37,996 nt of DNA, from contig LSSN01002096.1 in the NCBI GenBank assembly GCA_001970855.1, positions 1 through 37,996 on the forward strand. The letters are read 5' to 3'. This document shows, piece after piece, positions 11,870 through 20,880 of the stretch. The stretch comes from Smittium culicis (Eukaryota > Kickxellomycota > Harpellomycetes > Harpellales > Legeriomycetaceae). Position numbers and translations under genes: made by a program. Numbering within the stretch: the first letter of the stretch is position 1; each line of letters opens with the position of its first letter. The notes beneath the pieces were generated by a model, which had not been told where the DNA came from, did not search any database, and was given only the letters and a program-made list of their open reading frames with translations.

Positions 11870-12787
11870 TTATTTATGGACGATAGGGGTAGCTTCGTCC
11901 CAAGGGCCATGGATTTCGTTTTTGTAGCGTTGAATCCAAATGAGCCAAATGGGGCAGAGGAAGGTGATGAAGAAGGGTAGGGAGAAGCAGAGGAGAGAGA
12001 CGGCTTTGGAGATGGGGAAGAAGGCGACAGTGGCGAGAATGACCATAATGATAGTGAGCACGATAGAGCAAGGTTTAGAGTGGATGATGAGAAGGCGGCG
12101 GAGGAGGGGGAAGAGGGCGAACCAGAGGAGGGCGACGACCAAGAAGGCGAAGACGGCATTGTCGGAGCTGAGGCGAGAAGCGAGGAGGACACACGCAAGC
12201 ACAGCGGCGTTCATGGATATTGAGCCGATTGATGAGATGCGAGTGAGATTGTTTGCGGCGTAGTCATGGAAGGCGAGATTTAGGATGAAGAATACGACTG
12301 TTAGGGCCCAAATGGTATCGCTTGAGGTGTCTTTGGTTAGGGTTCGCAATACGGGGGATAAAAAGTAGAGTATAAGGGCAAACGTGATAACGCTGCGTAC
12401 CATTTTCATGTTGAGAACTAGGGGTTGGGGCGGGCTATGCTTGGACATGATAGAGTCCCATATCAGGCTTCCTATAAGAAGGCCGATGAGGGAGGTGTAG
12501 AGAAGATGGTAGTTAGAAACACTCTCTCTGTAGAGGTAAATGAACAGGGCGATGAATATTAGGATTGAGGAAAAATGCTGAGTAACAACGATCGATTCAG
12601 AGACGACTTCCCAGTATACGTATATTCTGACGTTGACATTTTTTTGAAATTCGATTAGGAAAGTCTTGTCGACGTAATCGTCGGCGTAATCCTGATTAAT
12701 GTAAAGCTTTTTTTGCCATGGCGTTATATTATTGTTTATAGGCTTTGAGGGCTGATCGAGATGCGAAAATGCCGGAGGAGCGGACAT
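11870..12787 (-). CDS. GPI2: GPI-GlcNAc transferase subunit PIG-C / Gpi2, 305 aa
   Basis: Multi-pass ER membrane subunit of the complex that transfers GlcNAc to phosphatidylinositol, the first step of GPI anchor synthesis. The cytosolic N-terminus carries the family signature: WQKKLYINQDY (about 24-34), DDYVDKTFL (36-44) and NVNVRIYVYWEVV (50-62). It is followed by about eight hydrophobic segments alternating with short basic loops, down to an IWLIWIQRYKNEIHGPWDEA tail typical of the family. The length is near the usual 280-300 residues. The ATG at 12787 gives MSAPPAF and needs no intron. GC-rich reverse-frame ORFs over 11845-12263 are shadows of this gene. It converges with TERT and diverges from YAE1. 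Confidence 0.93.
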   Translation of the reverse strand: MSAPPAFSHLDQPSKPINNNITPWQKKLYINQDYADDYVDKTFLIEFQKNVNVRIYVYWEVVSESIVVTQHFSSILIFIALFIYLYRESVSNYHLLYTSLIGLLIGSLIWDSIMSKHSPPQPLVLNMKMVRSVITFALILYFLSPVLRTLTKDTSSDTIWALTVVFFILNLAFHDYAANNLTRISSIGSISMNAAVLACVLLASRLSSDNAVFAFLVVALLWFALFPLLRRLLIIHSKPCSIVLTIIMVILATVAFFPISKAVSLLCFSLPFFITFLCPIWLIWIQRYKNEIHGPWDEATPIVHK

Positions 12788-13290
12788 TTAGCAACTTTTT
12801 GTATTTTTTTTTGGATTGGGTAGCGAGGGGATGGGGCGGCGAAGGGGTAATTAGTTAATAAATGGTACAGATAGCTTATTATTCTTAATAATGCCTAAAC
12901 TAAAAAATAATAAATAAAAACTTGATTTTTTTTTTTTTTAGTGAATTTATTGCTATAAAAAAAACATTAAGATCTGAATGGCTAGAAGAACTGAAATTTT
13001 ATATAATCGACGCCTATTTACATGGCCGAAAGAGGGATATTCGGGGGCGATTATTGAGAATAATTTAAGCTACCAATAATAAACTTTACTAAAAAAAAAA
13101 AAAATTCAGAAATATTATCCTAATCGTTACAAGACTTTATTTGATATCTTCCATAAAACGATATTCCAGATCTATTTTTTATTTGGTGGTTCAGCTAGCT
13201 TATAATTAAGCGAGAAGAGTAGTTTGAATAATATATTCACAGAAAAGCAATAATTCATCAGCGAAAAAAAATTTTTTTAGGCTTAGAGCG
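12788..13290. promoter_or_regulatory. Divergent intergenic region PIG-C / YAE1
   Basis: About 500 bases between two divergently transcribed genes, so it should contain both promoters. It is AT-rich with long T and A runs. A typical acceptor (attttttttag, ending at 13280) lies 10 bases before the YAE1 ATG, hinting at a 5' UTR intron or an upstream exon that I cannot place. No other element is recognised. Confidence 0.4.
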
Positions 13291-13846
13291 ATGGTTTCAG
13301 AGATGGATGGCGTGTTTTGGGACAGCGATGAAGGCAGCGATCAAAAAGTGGCCGAAGCGAGTATGCGCAAGCATGAAGCTGAGTTTGAGACTATGGGGTT
13401 CAGGGAGGGATTGGATATAGGAAAGAACAAGACTATGCAGGAGGGCTTTGATCGTGGGTTTAGTATTGGCATAGATCTGTGCTTGAGATTGGGCGAACGA
13501 ATGGGCGGCTTGAAGTGAGACACCCTTCTACCTACTCTAATTTTCGTTACTTTACTAAATATTTATATTTATACCACCTTTATTTTTCAAAAAATTTTAT
13601 AACTAACTGCCACTATTTTATTTTCTTTTGTTCTATTAAAATTTATTAAATGATGTAAGAGCTATAGAAGATATTTGCAAGCTAAATGGCAAGAAACCCG
13701 ATGAAAAGGCCGTTGAATTATCTAAAGAAATGGCAAAAATCACAGCAGACCATGCGTTTGAGCGCGAGGGAGACAGCATAAAGCTATCTGAACATATAGA
13801 GAGCTTGATCAAGCAGGCAGATGTATTGCTGGATAAAAGAGACTAA
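13291..13846 (+). CDS. YAE1: Yae1-like deca-GX3 protein, 2 exons, 136 aa
   Basis: Exons 13291-13514 and 13660-13846 join in phase (AA|A) across a gtgaga...taag intron to give 136 residues. Residues 36-72 carry glycines every fourth position (GFREGLDIGKN, then QEGFDRGFSIG), the deca-GX3 motif of Yae1/Lto1. Known role of the family: the Yae1-Lto1 pair adapts the Fe-S protein Rli1/ABCE1 to the cytosolic iron-sulfur assembly machinery. The short acidic N-terminus with FWDSDEG before the repeat favours Yae1 over Lto1. Exon 2 is charged and probably helical, ending DVLLDKRD. The length matches yeast Yae1 (about 140). Alternative: an Lto1/ORAOV1 homologue. An acceptor-like site just before the ATG leaves open an upstream exon. 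Confidence 0.75.
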
Positions 13847-14026
13847 ACCAATTCCTTTTATTTTAATTCGTTTTACTTTTCTTTTTAGATATGTTAAATA
13901 TGACAAGGATCCAATTAAGGATAAAATAATAGAGTTTTTTTTTTCATTTTAAAAGTAGATATGAGTGTAAAAATAAAAAAACGATGAGAAATAATAGTAT
14001 AATAGAAAGTAATAGGGGGAGAGGAG

Positions 14027-14938
14027 TTAGTTGAATGCTTTAGCGCAAGAGTCGAACAAAGCAGATTTTTCGTTCAAGTCGGCGATGAAGGGGTGGTTAG
14101 GGTTTTGGTCTCTTAGCTGACTGACGTAAGTTGCGTAAGAGTCTTTTTCGTTGAGAACCGAGGAGATGGCGAGGTTGGCGAGAACGTTACCGTTGCTGTT
14201 GTCTTTGTCGAGTGCCTCGTGCAAAATTCCGTCGGCTTCTGGGTACTGGGCGATATGCATTTTCGCGACGGCTTGGGAGACGAGGAGGTTCATACTGGTG
14301 CTTGTGCAAGACATGGTGAGTTCTTCGAACGAGTAGAAGGCCTTTTCGGCTTTTGAGCCGGCACTGGAGCAGCAGTTGGTCCAGGCTTCTGATAGCTGAT
14401 AAATAACAGAATCTTCAAAGGCTTTTTTGGAGCGGGATAAAAGCTGCTCAGCCATATCAGAGCGGTTGATTGAGAGGTACGCTTGGATCATTAGCGCGAA
14501 ACACTCGATATTTCCAGGGTGAAGAGCAAGGAGTTTCATGGAGTCTTCGCTAAAGCCAGCGTGGAGGAGCAGAGCGCTGCTCAGGTAAACAAAGGTTGGG
14601 TTTGTGATGCTGTGCTCGTTTTCCGAGAGAACTTTGCGGCAATCTGCTACGATAGCAGGAAGCATGTCTGCTTTTCCGGTTTGGTACTTAGACTGCATGT
14701 ACAGGCATAAGTTAGTAGCAGCAGCTTGCAAGTCGGAAGGGCCTATTGATTGGCATTCGCTGTTGGCAGAAGTGAACTTGTTTTGAGACAAGTAAGCACG
14801 TACAAGCAATATCTTTGCCTCAGTTTGGATCTCAGAGTTTGAGTTTTTAATAAGACTGGTCAGTTTGCTGATTGAGGCTTGGATTGCGCCCATGTATAGC
14901 AAATCTCTGCATTCTGCTAAAGTTTGATTTGCAGCCAT
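14027..14938 (-). CDS. SEC28: Coatomer subunit epsilon, 303 aa
   Basis: Epsilon-COP, a peripheral subunit of the COPI coat for retrograde Golgi-to-ER and intra-Golgi traffic; it binds alpha-COP. The single-exon ORF starts at ATG 14938 (MAANQTLAEC). It is almost entirely TPR-like helical repeats: LLYMGAIQASISKL near the N-terminus, VYLSSALLLHAGFSEDSMKL in the middle, and a typical C-terminus with NGNVLANLAISSVL, NPNHPFIADL and the closing FDSCAKAFN. Length and ending match the family (about 300 aa). Composition is more GC-rich than the flanks. It ends 180 bp from the YAE1 stop (convergent) and starts 87 bp from the next gene (divergent). Confidence 0.93.
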   Translation of the reverse strand: MAANQTLAECRDLLYMGAIQASISKLTSLIKNSNSEIQTEAKILLVRAYLSQNKFTSANSECQSIGPSDLQAAATNLCLYMQSKYQTGKADMLPAIVADCRKVLSENEHSITNPTFVYLSSALLLHAGFSEDSMKLLALHPGNIECFALMIQAYLSINRSDMAEQLLSRSKKAFEDSVIYQLSEAWTNCCSSAGSKAEKAFYSFEELTMSCTSTSMNLLVSQAVAKMHIAQYPEADGILHEALDKDNSNGNVLANLAISSVLNEKDSYATYVSQLRDQNPNHPFIADLNEKSALFDSCAKAFN

Positions 14939-15025
14939 ATTTATCGATGTTATAAATAAAAGTTAGCTGATAGAGAAAAATTAGAAAATCTAGCTTTTAG
15001 ATTGTTCAGGTATATATTCGGTATA
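14939..15025. promoter_or_regulatory. Short divergent promoter, epsilon-COP / membrane protein
   Basis: Only 87 bases separate the two divergent ATGs, so both genes probably share a bidirectional promoter. AT-rich; no specific box can be assigned by eye. Confidence 0.35.
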
Positions 15026-15521
15026 ATGAGTGCTTTTTCTTTGAATCCACAACTATGTGTTTTTAGTTTGGATAAAATACAGAGGACTATATCTTTGGCG
15101 AGGATTCGTCTTTGTGAAAATTCGAACTATTTATCTAGTATATTGGCCTTTGGGTATGTGTTTGTTATGGCAACTATTTCGGGAATCGAATCCTGTAAAT
15201 TTACTTTATGTATTTAGGAAACAAATGTAAAATAAACAAAAAAACATAAAGCACTAAAAGCATATAATTCTGCCATCATATAAAGTCTAATTTATATACT
15301 TTTTGTATTATTTTAGGTCACATATTATTCGTTACTCTGATCGTCATTATACAAGGTTCTACTGGCTCATTCTCTATACTTTAGTATTATTCGCTTATTC
15401 TAAAGCATTTGAATTACTTTATCAAAAACTATTGGTAATTTTATTATATCCAAGACGATGTTATGAAATTATTGGCTGCAGCATCAATATCATATTTTAT
15501 GGGAACACTATTGGAGTATGA
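15026..15521 (+). CDS. Small hypothetical membrane protein, 2 exons, about 110 aa
   Basis: Exon 1 (15026-15153) starts at ATG (MSAFSLNPQLCVFSLDKIQR) and ends in a gtatgt donor. Exon 2 starts at 15317 after ttattttag. The join (GG|G) is in phase and gives ILAFG-SHIIRYSDRHYTRFYW, followed by a hydrophobic segment (LILYTLVLFAYSKAFELLY). I do not recognise the family; the charged N-terminal helix and single clear membrane segment are what can be seen. The C-terminus is uncertain. The exon 2 frame runs to a TGA ending at 15521. A different frame from 15454 reads DDVMKLLAAASISYFMGTLL and ends with TAA at 15544-15546, and looks more protein-like. A gtaatt...ccaag string at 15435-15454 is 20 nt, in the wrong phase to join the two, so an indel or an unrecognised splice is possible. 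Confidence 0.5.
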
Positions 15522-15701
15522 ACGGATAAAATTGCTTATCCAATAAAATAATAGAAATTAAAATTTATGGATCTGAAAAAAATAGACAAAATCTCTAATA
15601 CCTAAAAAAAAATTTTATATTTTAATAGGAATTAGTTAACTTTTAAGATTATTTTTAATATTAGAATTATAGAAAAGCTAGTAGAGTAGGCATAATACAT
15701 A

Positions 15702-16593
15702 ATGGATAGCGATGCAGTAGAGGGATCAGAAAGCTGGTACACTGATGCAGACAAGTACTGGGAGGTAAATAATATAGTCAAATAGAATTGATATTGATAT
15801 TGTTTTCACTGAACACAGACTAAAATTTAGAGAATACCTTGTCTGTTGCATACATACATATAAGGTAGATAGATAGAAAGAAAGTTTTAGTTAGTAGCTA
15901 AATGAGACTATTTAATGTAATTATTAGTAGAGTATAGCGGCAAACGTGGACGGGATGCTTGGCGGCTTACAGGAGGTACATGGGCCAGATATAACAGCGT
16001 CAAAGGTGTTTTTGACGGGAGTGCTTGCGCAGTTGAAGAGCCAAAATTCAGGACCAGAAACAAGGAGCGTAAGTGTAGTTCCGAACGACCGTTTAGTGGC
16101 ACTCGATTGCGGGGCAGGGATCGGGCGGGTGACGAAGTACTTGCTGGCACTGTTTGCGTCAGAGATTGATATAGTCGAGCAGACGCGCAAGTTCGTCGAG
16201 TTCGCGGAAACCACGTACTTGAAGGACCTGGTCGCGAGCAAGCAGGTTCGCAACTGCTACGTCAGCGGGCTGCAGGATTTCGTTCCGCAAACTGGCAGGT
16301 ACGACATTATCTGGTGCCAGTGGGTGCTTGGCCATCTGACTGACGCCGACTTGGTCGGCTTCTTTGCGAAATGCGTGGCTGGGCTCGGCCAGAACGGCGT
16401 CATTGTCGTCAAGGAAAATGTGTGCTCGAGCGGGTTCGTTGTTGATGAGGTGGACAGCAGCGCGACCAGATCTGCAGCGTTGCTAGAAGGCATTTTCGCG
16501 AAGGCTGGTCTCAAAATTGTTAGCAAGAAATTGCAGTTTGGGTTTCCAAAGGGTCTTTTTAAGGTCATTATGTGGGCTCTCGTGCCCATCTGA
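15702..16593 (+). CDS. TAE1: Protein N-terminal methyltransferase (NTMT1/Tae1), 2 exons, 241 aa
   Basis: S-adenosylmethionine-dependent enzyme that methylates the alpha-amino group of proteins starting X-Pro-Lys after Met removal; in yeast these include ribosomal proteins. Exons 15702-15764 and 15931-16593 join in phase. The first supplies the family start SWYTDADKYWE; the second opens with SIAANVDGMLGG, together giving the usual W-Y...YW...VDGMLGG signature. SAM motif I is LDCGAGIGR (79-87). The substrate-site motif WCQWVLGHLTD is at 149-159 and VIVVKEN at about 178-184. All match the family. Length is close to the usual 220-240. The 166-nt intron is very AT-rich while exon 2 is markedly GC-rich. 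It lies between the small membrane protein and the SHG1-domain gene, all on +. Confidence 0.93.
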
Positions 16594-16840
16594 TTTCCTC
16601 TTCCTTTTTTTCTATTGGCTACGTCTTCTCACTTCATTTCCAGATCTCGTTTTTATTGGACAGAACCTATTTTCGACACAAACTTTTTTTTTACTATAAC
16701 TTTTATAGCGCTTATTTTTTCTACTGGTAATATTTCAAGTATTATTTGCAAGATTTAAATTATAAGTCTGCCTCATTTTCAAGTTATTTACTAGTATACG
16801 TTTTAAGTCATATATCGGAATTTGTATTATAGTTTAGAGT
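16594..16840. other. Intergenic gap NTMT1 / SHG1-domain gene
   Basis: 247 bases, T-rich at first, with no gene recognised. It should contain the NTMT1 3' end and the promoter of the next gene, which begins at ATG 16841. Confidence 0.5.
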
Positions 16841-18203
16841 ATGGACAAGCTTGTTGAGAAATTTATTTTAGAGATCAAAAGATGCGGCGACTTTGACGAA
16901 CTTCGAGCGCACCTTATAAATCTATTCGAGTCATCGGTAATTGTAACATATTCATATCGCTTGTAGAATAATAATAGCTAATTTAGTATAGGCGGTATTA
17001 TAGGAGGAGTATAAGGAGTTTTCTGGTCGTGTAGATTTAATTATTGACGAGTATGCAGGAAAAACCAATGTTTCATCTAAAAATAAGCAGCGCGATATCA
17101 ATGAATTAGAAACGCGGATCGGTAGTGCTTTTGAAGAGTAAGTCCTTTTTTTTTGCCTTTAGATTTATGAATTTTGATGGAGAAAAGTATGCCTATAAGA
17201 CTTTTGTTGCTAAACAGATTAAAAATTGTTGATAATTAGCGGAGGTATTTGGGGTAGTATACAGAGTAGTATCAAAGACCGTATGCTATCTGATCCTAAT
17301 TTTTCGGCACTATTAAATACAAAAGTTTCTAAATCTATTGAGGCATTAGGTAAATATTTTTTTTATTTTGATATACGAATAAATTCAATGATCTAAACTT
17401 TATAAATAAAAGGTACTAAGAAAAAATTGGTTATATCAGCTATTTATTTAATTGTTTGACCTATAGAGAGTAAACAGGTGATCGAGTTTGTATCTAGTGA
17501 GACTGCTGAAAGTTGTGGGGTAGACGTAGTTGTAGGAGGAATAGTTGTTGGCGTTGTGGCTGCCCAGCCCGATATGCGGGGTTTATCGCTTGAACGGCTG
17601 TGCGAAAGCGGTAGTAAAGCTGTACTATTTGCAATGGAGGTAACAAGCGTTGGCGATACTGGGAAAACGTTTAAAGCCAAACACTTGAGCTATATGGGCC
17701 AAGATAGCACCTCTTCGCCAAAGCCTATGCGCGTTGATGGCGCAGATAAGTTTGAGGGCGAAGTTTCTCTTGACTTCAGCCTAGCGATCAGTCTTGGCGA
17801 TTACAGAACAGTCTCGGTTGGCGATACTGTCTACGCAGCAAACACCACTCTTGAGCAGCTGCAGCAAGATACTGCGATAAGCAGAAACGTCAGTGGGAGT
17901 GAGAGCATATCCGCCGACCAGCCTGTAAAAATAAGTTCAGAAACCGATCTTATTGCATCTAGGCATAACGATGAAGGTATTAGCAGTGTAGCGGAAATAA
18001 GTAATAGTAATAAGAGTAGCAGCAATAGTAGAGCTAGGCTATGTAGAGCGACAGTCGTCAGCGTAAATTTCGGCAGAGGATTAATAGCCGCTACGTTTTC
18101 CGATACAAATATTACTGCTGAAGGAATCATTTCCGAGTTTGACACCAATCTCTTTGTCGCCGCCAATAGTATCCCTAAACCCCTCCTCGCTCTCCTCCAA
18201 TAG
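16841..18203 (+). CDS. BOD1/SHG1-domain protein with unknown C-terminal half, 4 exons, 358 aa
   Basis: Exons 16841-16936, 17004-17137, 17240-17349 and 17467-18203 join in phase to 359 codons including the stop. The N-terminal 113 residues are helical and charged (MDKLVEKFILEIKRCGDFDE, then LRAHLINLFESS) and match the pattern of the BOD1/SHG1 domain. In fungi Shg1 is a subunit of the Set1/COMPASS H3K4 methyltransferase; in animals BOD1 and BOD1L act in phosphatase control and fork protection. Residues 115-358 (VDVVVGGIVVGVVAAQPD onward) look beta-rich, with a low-complexity Ser/Asn stretch (EISNSNKSSSNS) before a last beta-like block. I recognise no domain there. Exon 4 is GC-richer than the first three. 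The assignment to Shg1 rests on pattern memory and is moderate. Confidence 0.6.
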
Positions 18204-18471
18204 ACTTCTTCTTATCTCCAATCAATGGCTTCAGTTAGAATTCATGGTCTAGCCAACCACAGACCATTCGATCTCCACAGCCTTAAAATAAGAGCAAATT
18301 TGCAATTGTAGTTCCAAATACGCTTATTTTATATGCATTAATTTTTATGCCTAATTATCAACTAAAAAATATAATTTACTAGACTATAACACACTTGATT
18401 GTTTTTTATTTTATTTTTTAATTTAGAGTTAATACGATAGTATAAGATTATTATTATTATTATTGAAAAAG
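18204..18471. other. Intergenic gap SHG1-domain gene / EMC10
   Basis: 268 bases, AT-rich, with no gene. A (TTA)5-6 run at about 18448-18463 sits directly before the EMC10 start, in its likely 5' UTR or core promoter. Confidence 0.5.
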
Positions 18472-19379
18472 ATGATGATGATGTTTGGAACAGCAAAGGG
18501 ATTGTGTGCATATGCTGCGGTATTGCTGCTGGCGATGGTTACAGTGATGCCTGCGCAACTGTACGTGTACAGGCGGAACAGTGGCGCGTTCAAACTATCG
18601 AGCGTGATAAGTTACGAGACGGCGGCGGGCGGTGCGCTTAATGGCGCAACCGTATCGCAACATAACCTGGATTCCGGGAGCGACGTCCTGGCCGGCGAAT
18701 TCGGCGATGATGCAGATCTTTACGATATGGTTGTTGTCGGGGACGACGATGCGAGCAGCCGAGCGGGTGCTTCCGGCAAGGGGTTCAGGCAGAGAATCGG
18801 CATTCCGCAAAGTTTGCGTGAAAAGTCTAACATGGTGGAACATTTCGGCCTGCTCCTCAACCAACATGGTACGTTTCCCCCATCACCCTCTTATTTTATT
18901 TCCTTAATTTTTATCAGCTCATATCGTCACCTACCCCACTTCCCCCCTAAACTCTATTCCCAATATACGTATATTATTAGGTAAACTGATCAACGTTGAC
19001 TATACCGTTGAGCCCGACTTTTCGGCTCATAAAAATACTAACCAAGTAAATCCCTTTTTTTATTTTTTATTTTGTGATCTTTTTTTCTTTTCAAACTGAC
19101 CAAATCTAAATATTTAATTGTTTCGCATCTTGCAAAAAAAAAATAAAAATAAAAAAATGAGAATAGGCGGACATGAGGTCAGTAGCGAGTGTCAAGATGG
19201 TTGGGTCGGTCGTTGAGCCGAAACGTCACCGGGCGCTGGCCATCGACACGACAACGGGCAAAGTCAAGATCGAGGAGAAGAAAGGCTTCTTTGGCCAGTA
19301 CTGGTACATCATCGTGCCTGCCATCCTCCTATTCCTCTTTGCTGGCGGCGCCGAAGATGAGCAACAACAGCAACAATAA
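18472..19379 (+). CDS. EMC10: ER membrane protein complex subunit 10 (EMC10), 3 exons, 224 aa
   Basis: Subunit of the EMC, the insertase for multi-pass and tail-anchored ER membrane proteins. Exons 18472-18868, 18981-19045 and 19167-19379 join in phase (CAT-G|GT, then CAA|GCG). The first ATG, at 18472, gives MMMMFGTAKG followed by a hydrophobic signal segment (LCAYAAVLLLAMVTVM). The lumenal part contains LINVDYTVEPDF. Near the C-terminus, after a stretch ending KKGFFGQYW, comes a single membrane helix (YIIVPAILLFLFAGG) and a short GAEDEQQQQQ tail, the layout of EMC10. Length fits the fungal family. The gene is GC-rich in exons 1 and 3. It converges with the transporter gene downstream. Confidence 0.85.
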
Positions 19380-19716
19380 TTAAATTTCTCCCCCCTTTTT
19401 TTTTTTAATACACTATTGCGTCATTCCATTTCTTATTGCGTGATCTATATTTTTTTTACAAAAAAAAATTTTTTTTATTTAGAAACATAAATATATAAAC
19501 CCCATCAAATATCCACTTCCCATTTTAATCGAACTAATTTTTTTTATTAATCTATTTAAATTATTGAAGAAATGGTATAAACTATATATATATGAAATAG
19601 GGAGTAAATGAAAGTCAAGGATGGCAATGAGATATTAGATGTAGGAATTATTTATAGATATATTTTTCTCAATATCTTTATTTTCCAATTATTCTTTTAG
19701 TCCTCAGCGATACGAG
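19380..19716. other. Convergent intergenic gap EMC10 / transporter
   Basis: 337 bases of T- and A-rich sequence between convergent genes, expected to hold both polyadenylation regions. No gene or repeat of note. Confidence 0.6.
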
Positions 19717-20880
19717 TTATTCTGCTGCTTGAACTGGCTGAGTGGCTGGCGGTTGTAGTGTTTGCGGTTTGGCTAGACAAGGAGCAACAAGCATTCTTTT
19801 GTTATACACGCCTTGGATGGTTTTAGCCATGACGAATACCCAGAGCACGAAGAGACAAATAGTTAGGAAGGCGCCAAACACTTTGAAACCGTTGTTTGAG
19901 AATTCTTTGGCGAAAGTGTTTGTTGCAGAGATGAAGACACCTGTTGGGAAAGTTAGTCCCCACCAGCCGATATTGAAGGTTACTTTTCCCTTTTTTAGGC
20001 CGTAGATGGTGCTAGCAATAGCCATGATTAGCCAGAAAACTCCAAAACCCCACATCACTAGACCTATTAAGGCACCGCCGGCCTGTGCTACTTTTCCTAT
20101 TAGTTCAACAGGGACAAAATCTTGGTTTGATGCAGCAAATAACTTGTTTGCGGCAACGCCCAAGTTCACGATACCGAAACAGCCCTGTCCAAGGGGTCCT
20201 AATGGCAAGAACACCGACAGTAGCATTTCGGGAGGGGGTAAAGTGTGAATGACAGTTTTTGAGTAGTAGAAGGCTATTATACATAGGGAGAGGGGAACAC
20301 CCATTCCCCAGATTATGTAGGATAACAAGATGACTAGTTTGGCTTTTTCAGAGTCGAGAACTTGAGCTACCACAGAGCCTGAGGCAGCAGTAACTACGGC
20401 GGGGACTACAGGGAGCAGCCAGGTTGCAAACATTTTATCAAAAGAGTTTTTGTGGATAGCCATTTTGTAGAAGGGAACCACTAAGCAACTGAAGAGCATT
20501 AGTAAGACGTCCACAAAGAAGAGGATGAAAGCAAGGTTTGGGGCCCAGGGGTTCTGATCTTTTGGGAACATGAATACGATACTGTTGACTATAGTGGCAA
20601 ACCCCATTGGTATTGTTCCTATGAACATGGATTGACCTGGGTGGTTGATCATCTTGCTAAAAGTGTATGGGTATATAGTGTAGCGTAGAACAGATATAAG
20701 GGTACACATGGCGAACAGGAAGCAGTTGAAGGCGAATATTACCACACCTATTTCTTTACAGCCTTTGAAGTTGTATGGAGTAGTGTATATCAATATCGCT
20801 GTGATACCTGTGCCCATTGTGATAGTAAACCACGAGGGCGCAAAGTTCCTAATAACTTCTGAAGCAGTCTTCTTCATCAT
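19717..20880 (-). CDS. TehA/SLAC1-family transporter, SSU1 sulfite-pump or malate-permease like, 387 aa
   Basis: Single-exon gene for a membrane protein with about ten transmembrane helices, of the voltage-dependent anion channel / C4-dicarboxylate transporter (TehA-Mae1-Ssu1) family. Start ATG 20880 (MMKKTASEVI). Family features: FAPSWFTITMGTGI at 13-26 (first helix), HPGQSMFIGTIPMG at 80-93, and PPPEMLLSVFLPLGPLGQG after helix six, before the gate region. The HPxQSxFxGTxPMG motif is typical of fungal Ssu1-type sulfite efflux pumps, and I favour that over malate permease; substrate cannot be decided by eye. Length is near the family norm of 380-460. The C-terminal tail (QTLQPPATQPVQ) is low-complexity. 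Several + strand ORFs over 19742-20941 are its shadows. Confidence 0.85.
   Translation of the reverse strand: MMKKTASEVIRNFAPSWFTITMGTGITAILIYTTPYNFKGCKEIGVVIFAFNCFLFAMCTLISVLRYTIYPYTFSKMINHPGQSMFIGTIPMGFATIVNSIVFMFPKDQNPWAPNLAFILFFVDVLLMLFSCLVVPFYKMAIHKNSFDKMFATWLLPVVPAVVTAASGSVVAQVLDSEKAKLVILLSYIIWGMGVPLSLCIIAFYYSKTVIHTLPPPEMLLSVFLPLGPLGQGCFGIVNLGVAANKLFAASNQDFVPVELIGKVAQAGGALIGLVMWGFGVFWLIMAIASTIYGLKKGKVTFNIGWWGLTFPTGVFISATNTFAKEFSNNGFKVFGAFLTICLFVLWVFVMAKTIQGVYNKRMLVAPCLAKPQTLQPPATQPVQAAE

Noticed and set aside
11940..12263. 107-aa + strand ORF rich in Arg/Lys/Met, and two minus-strand ORFs in another frame
   Set aside because: All lie over the PIG-C gene in other frames and have the composition of frame shadows of a GC-rich membrane-protein gene.
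15178..15196. gggaatcgaatcctg, resembling a tRNA B-box
   Set aside because: No A-box, acceptor stem or anticodon arm can be fitted around it, and it lies in an intron.
18463..18471. Extending EMC10 upstream to a TTG at 18463
   Set aside because: TTG is not a normal eukaryotic start. The first ATG in frame is at 18472 and is followed directly by the hydrophobic signal segment.
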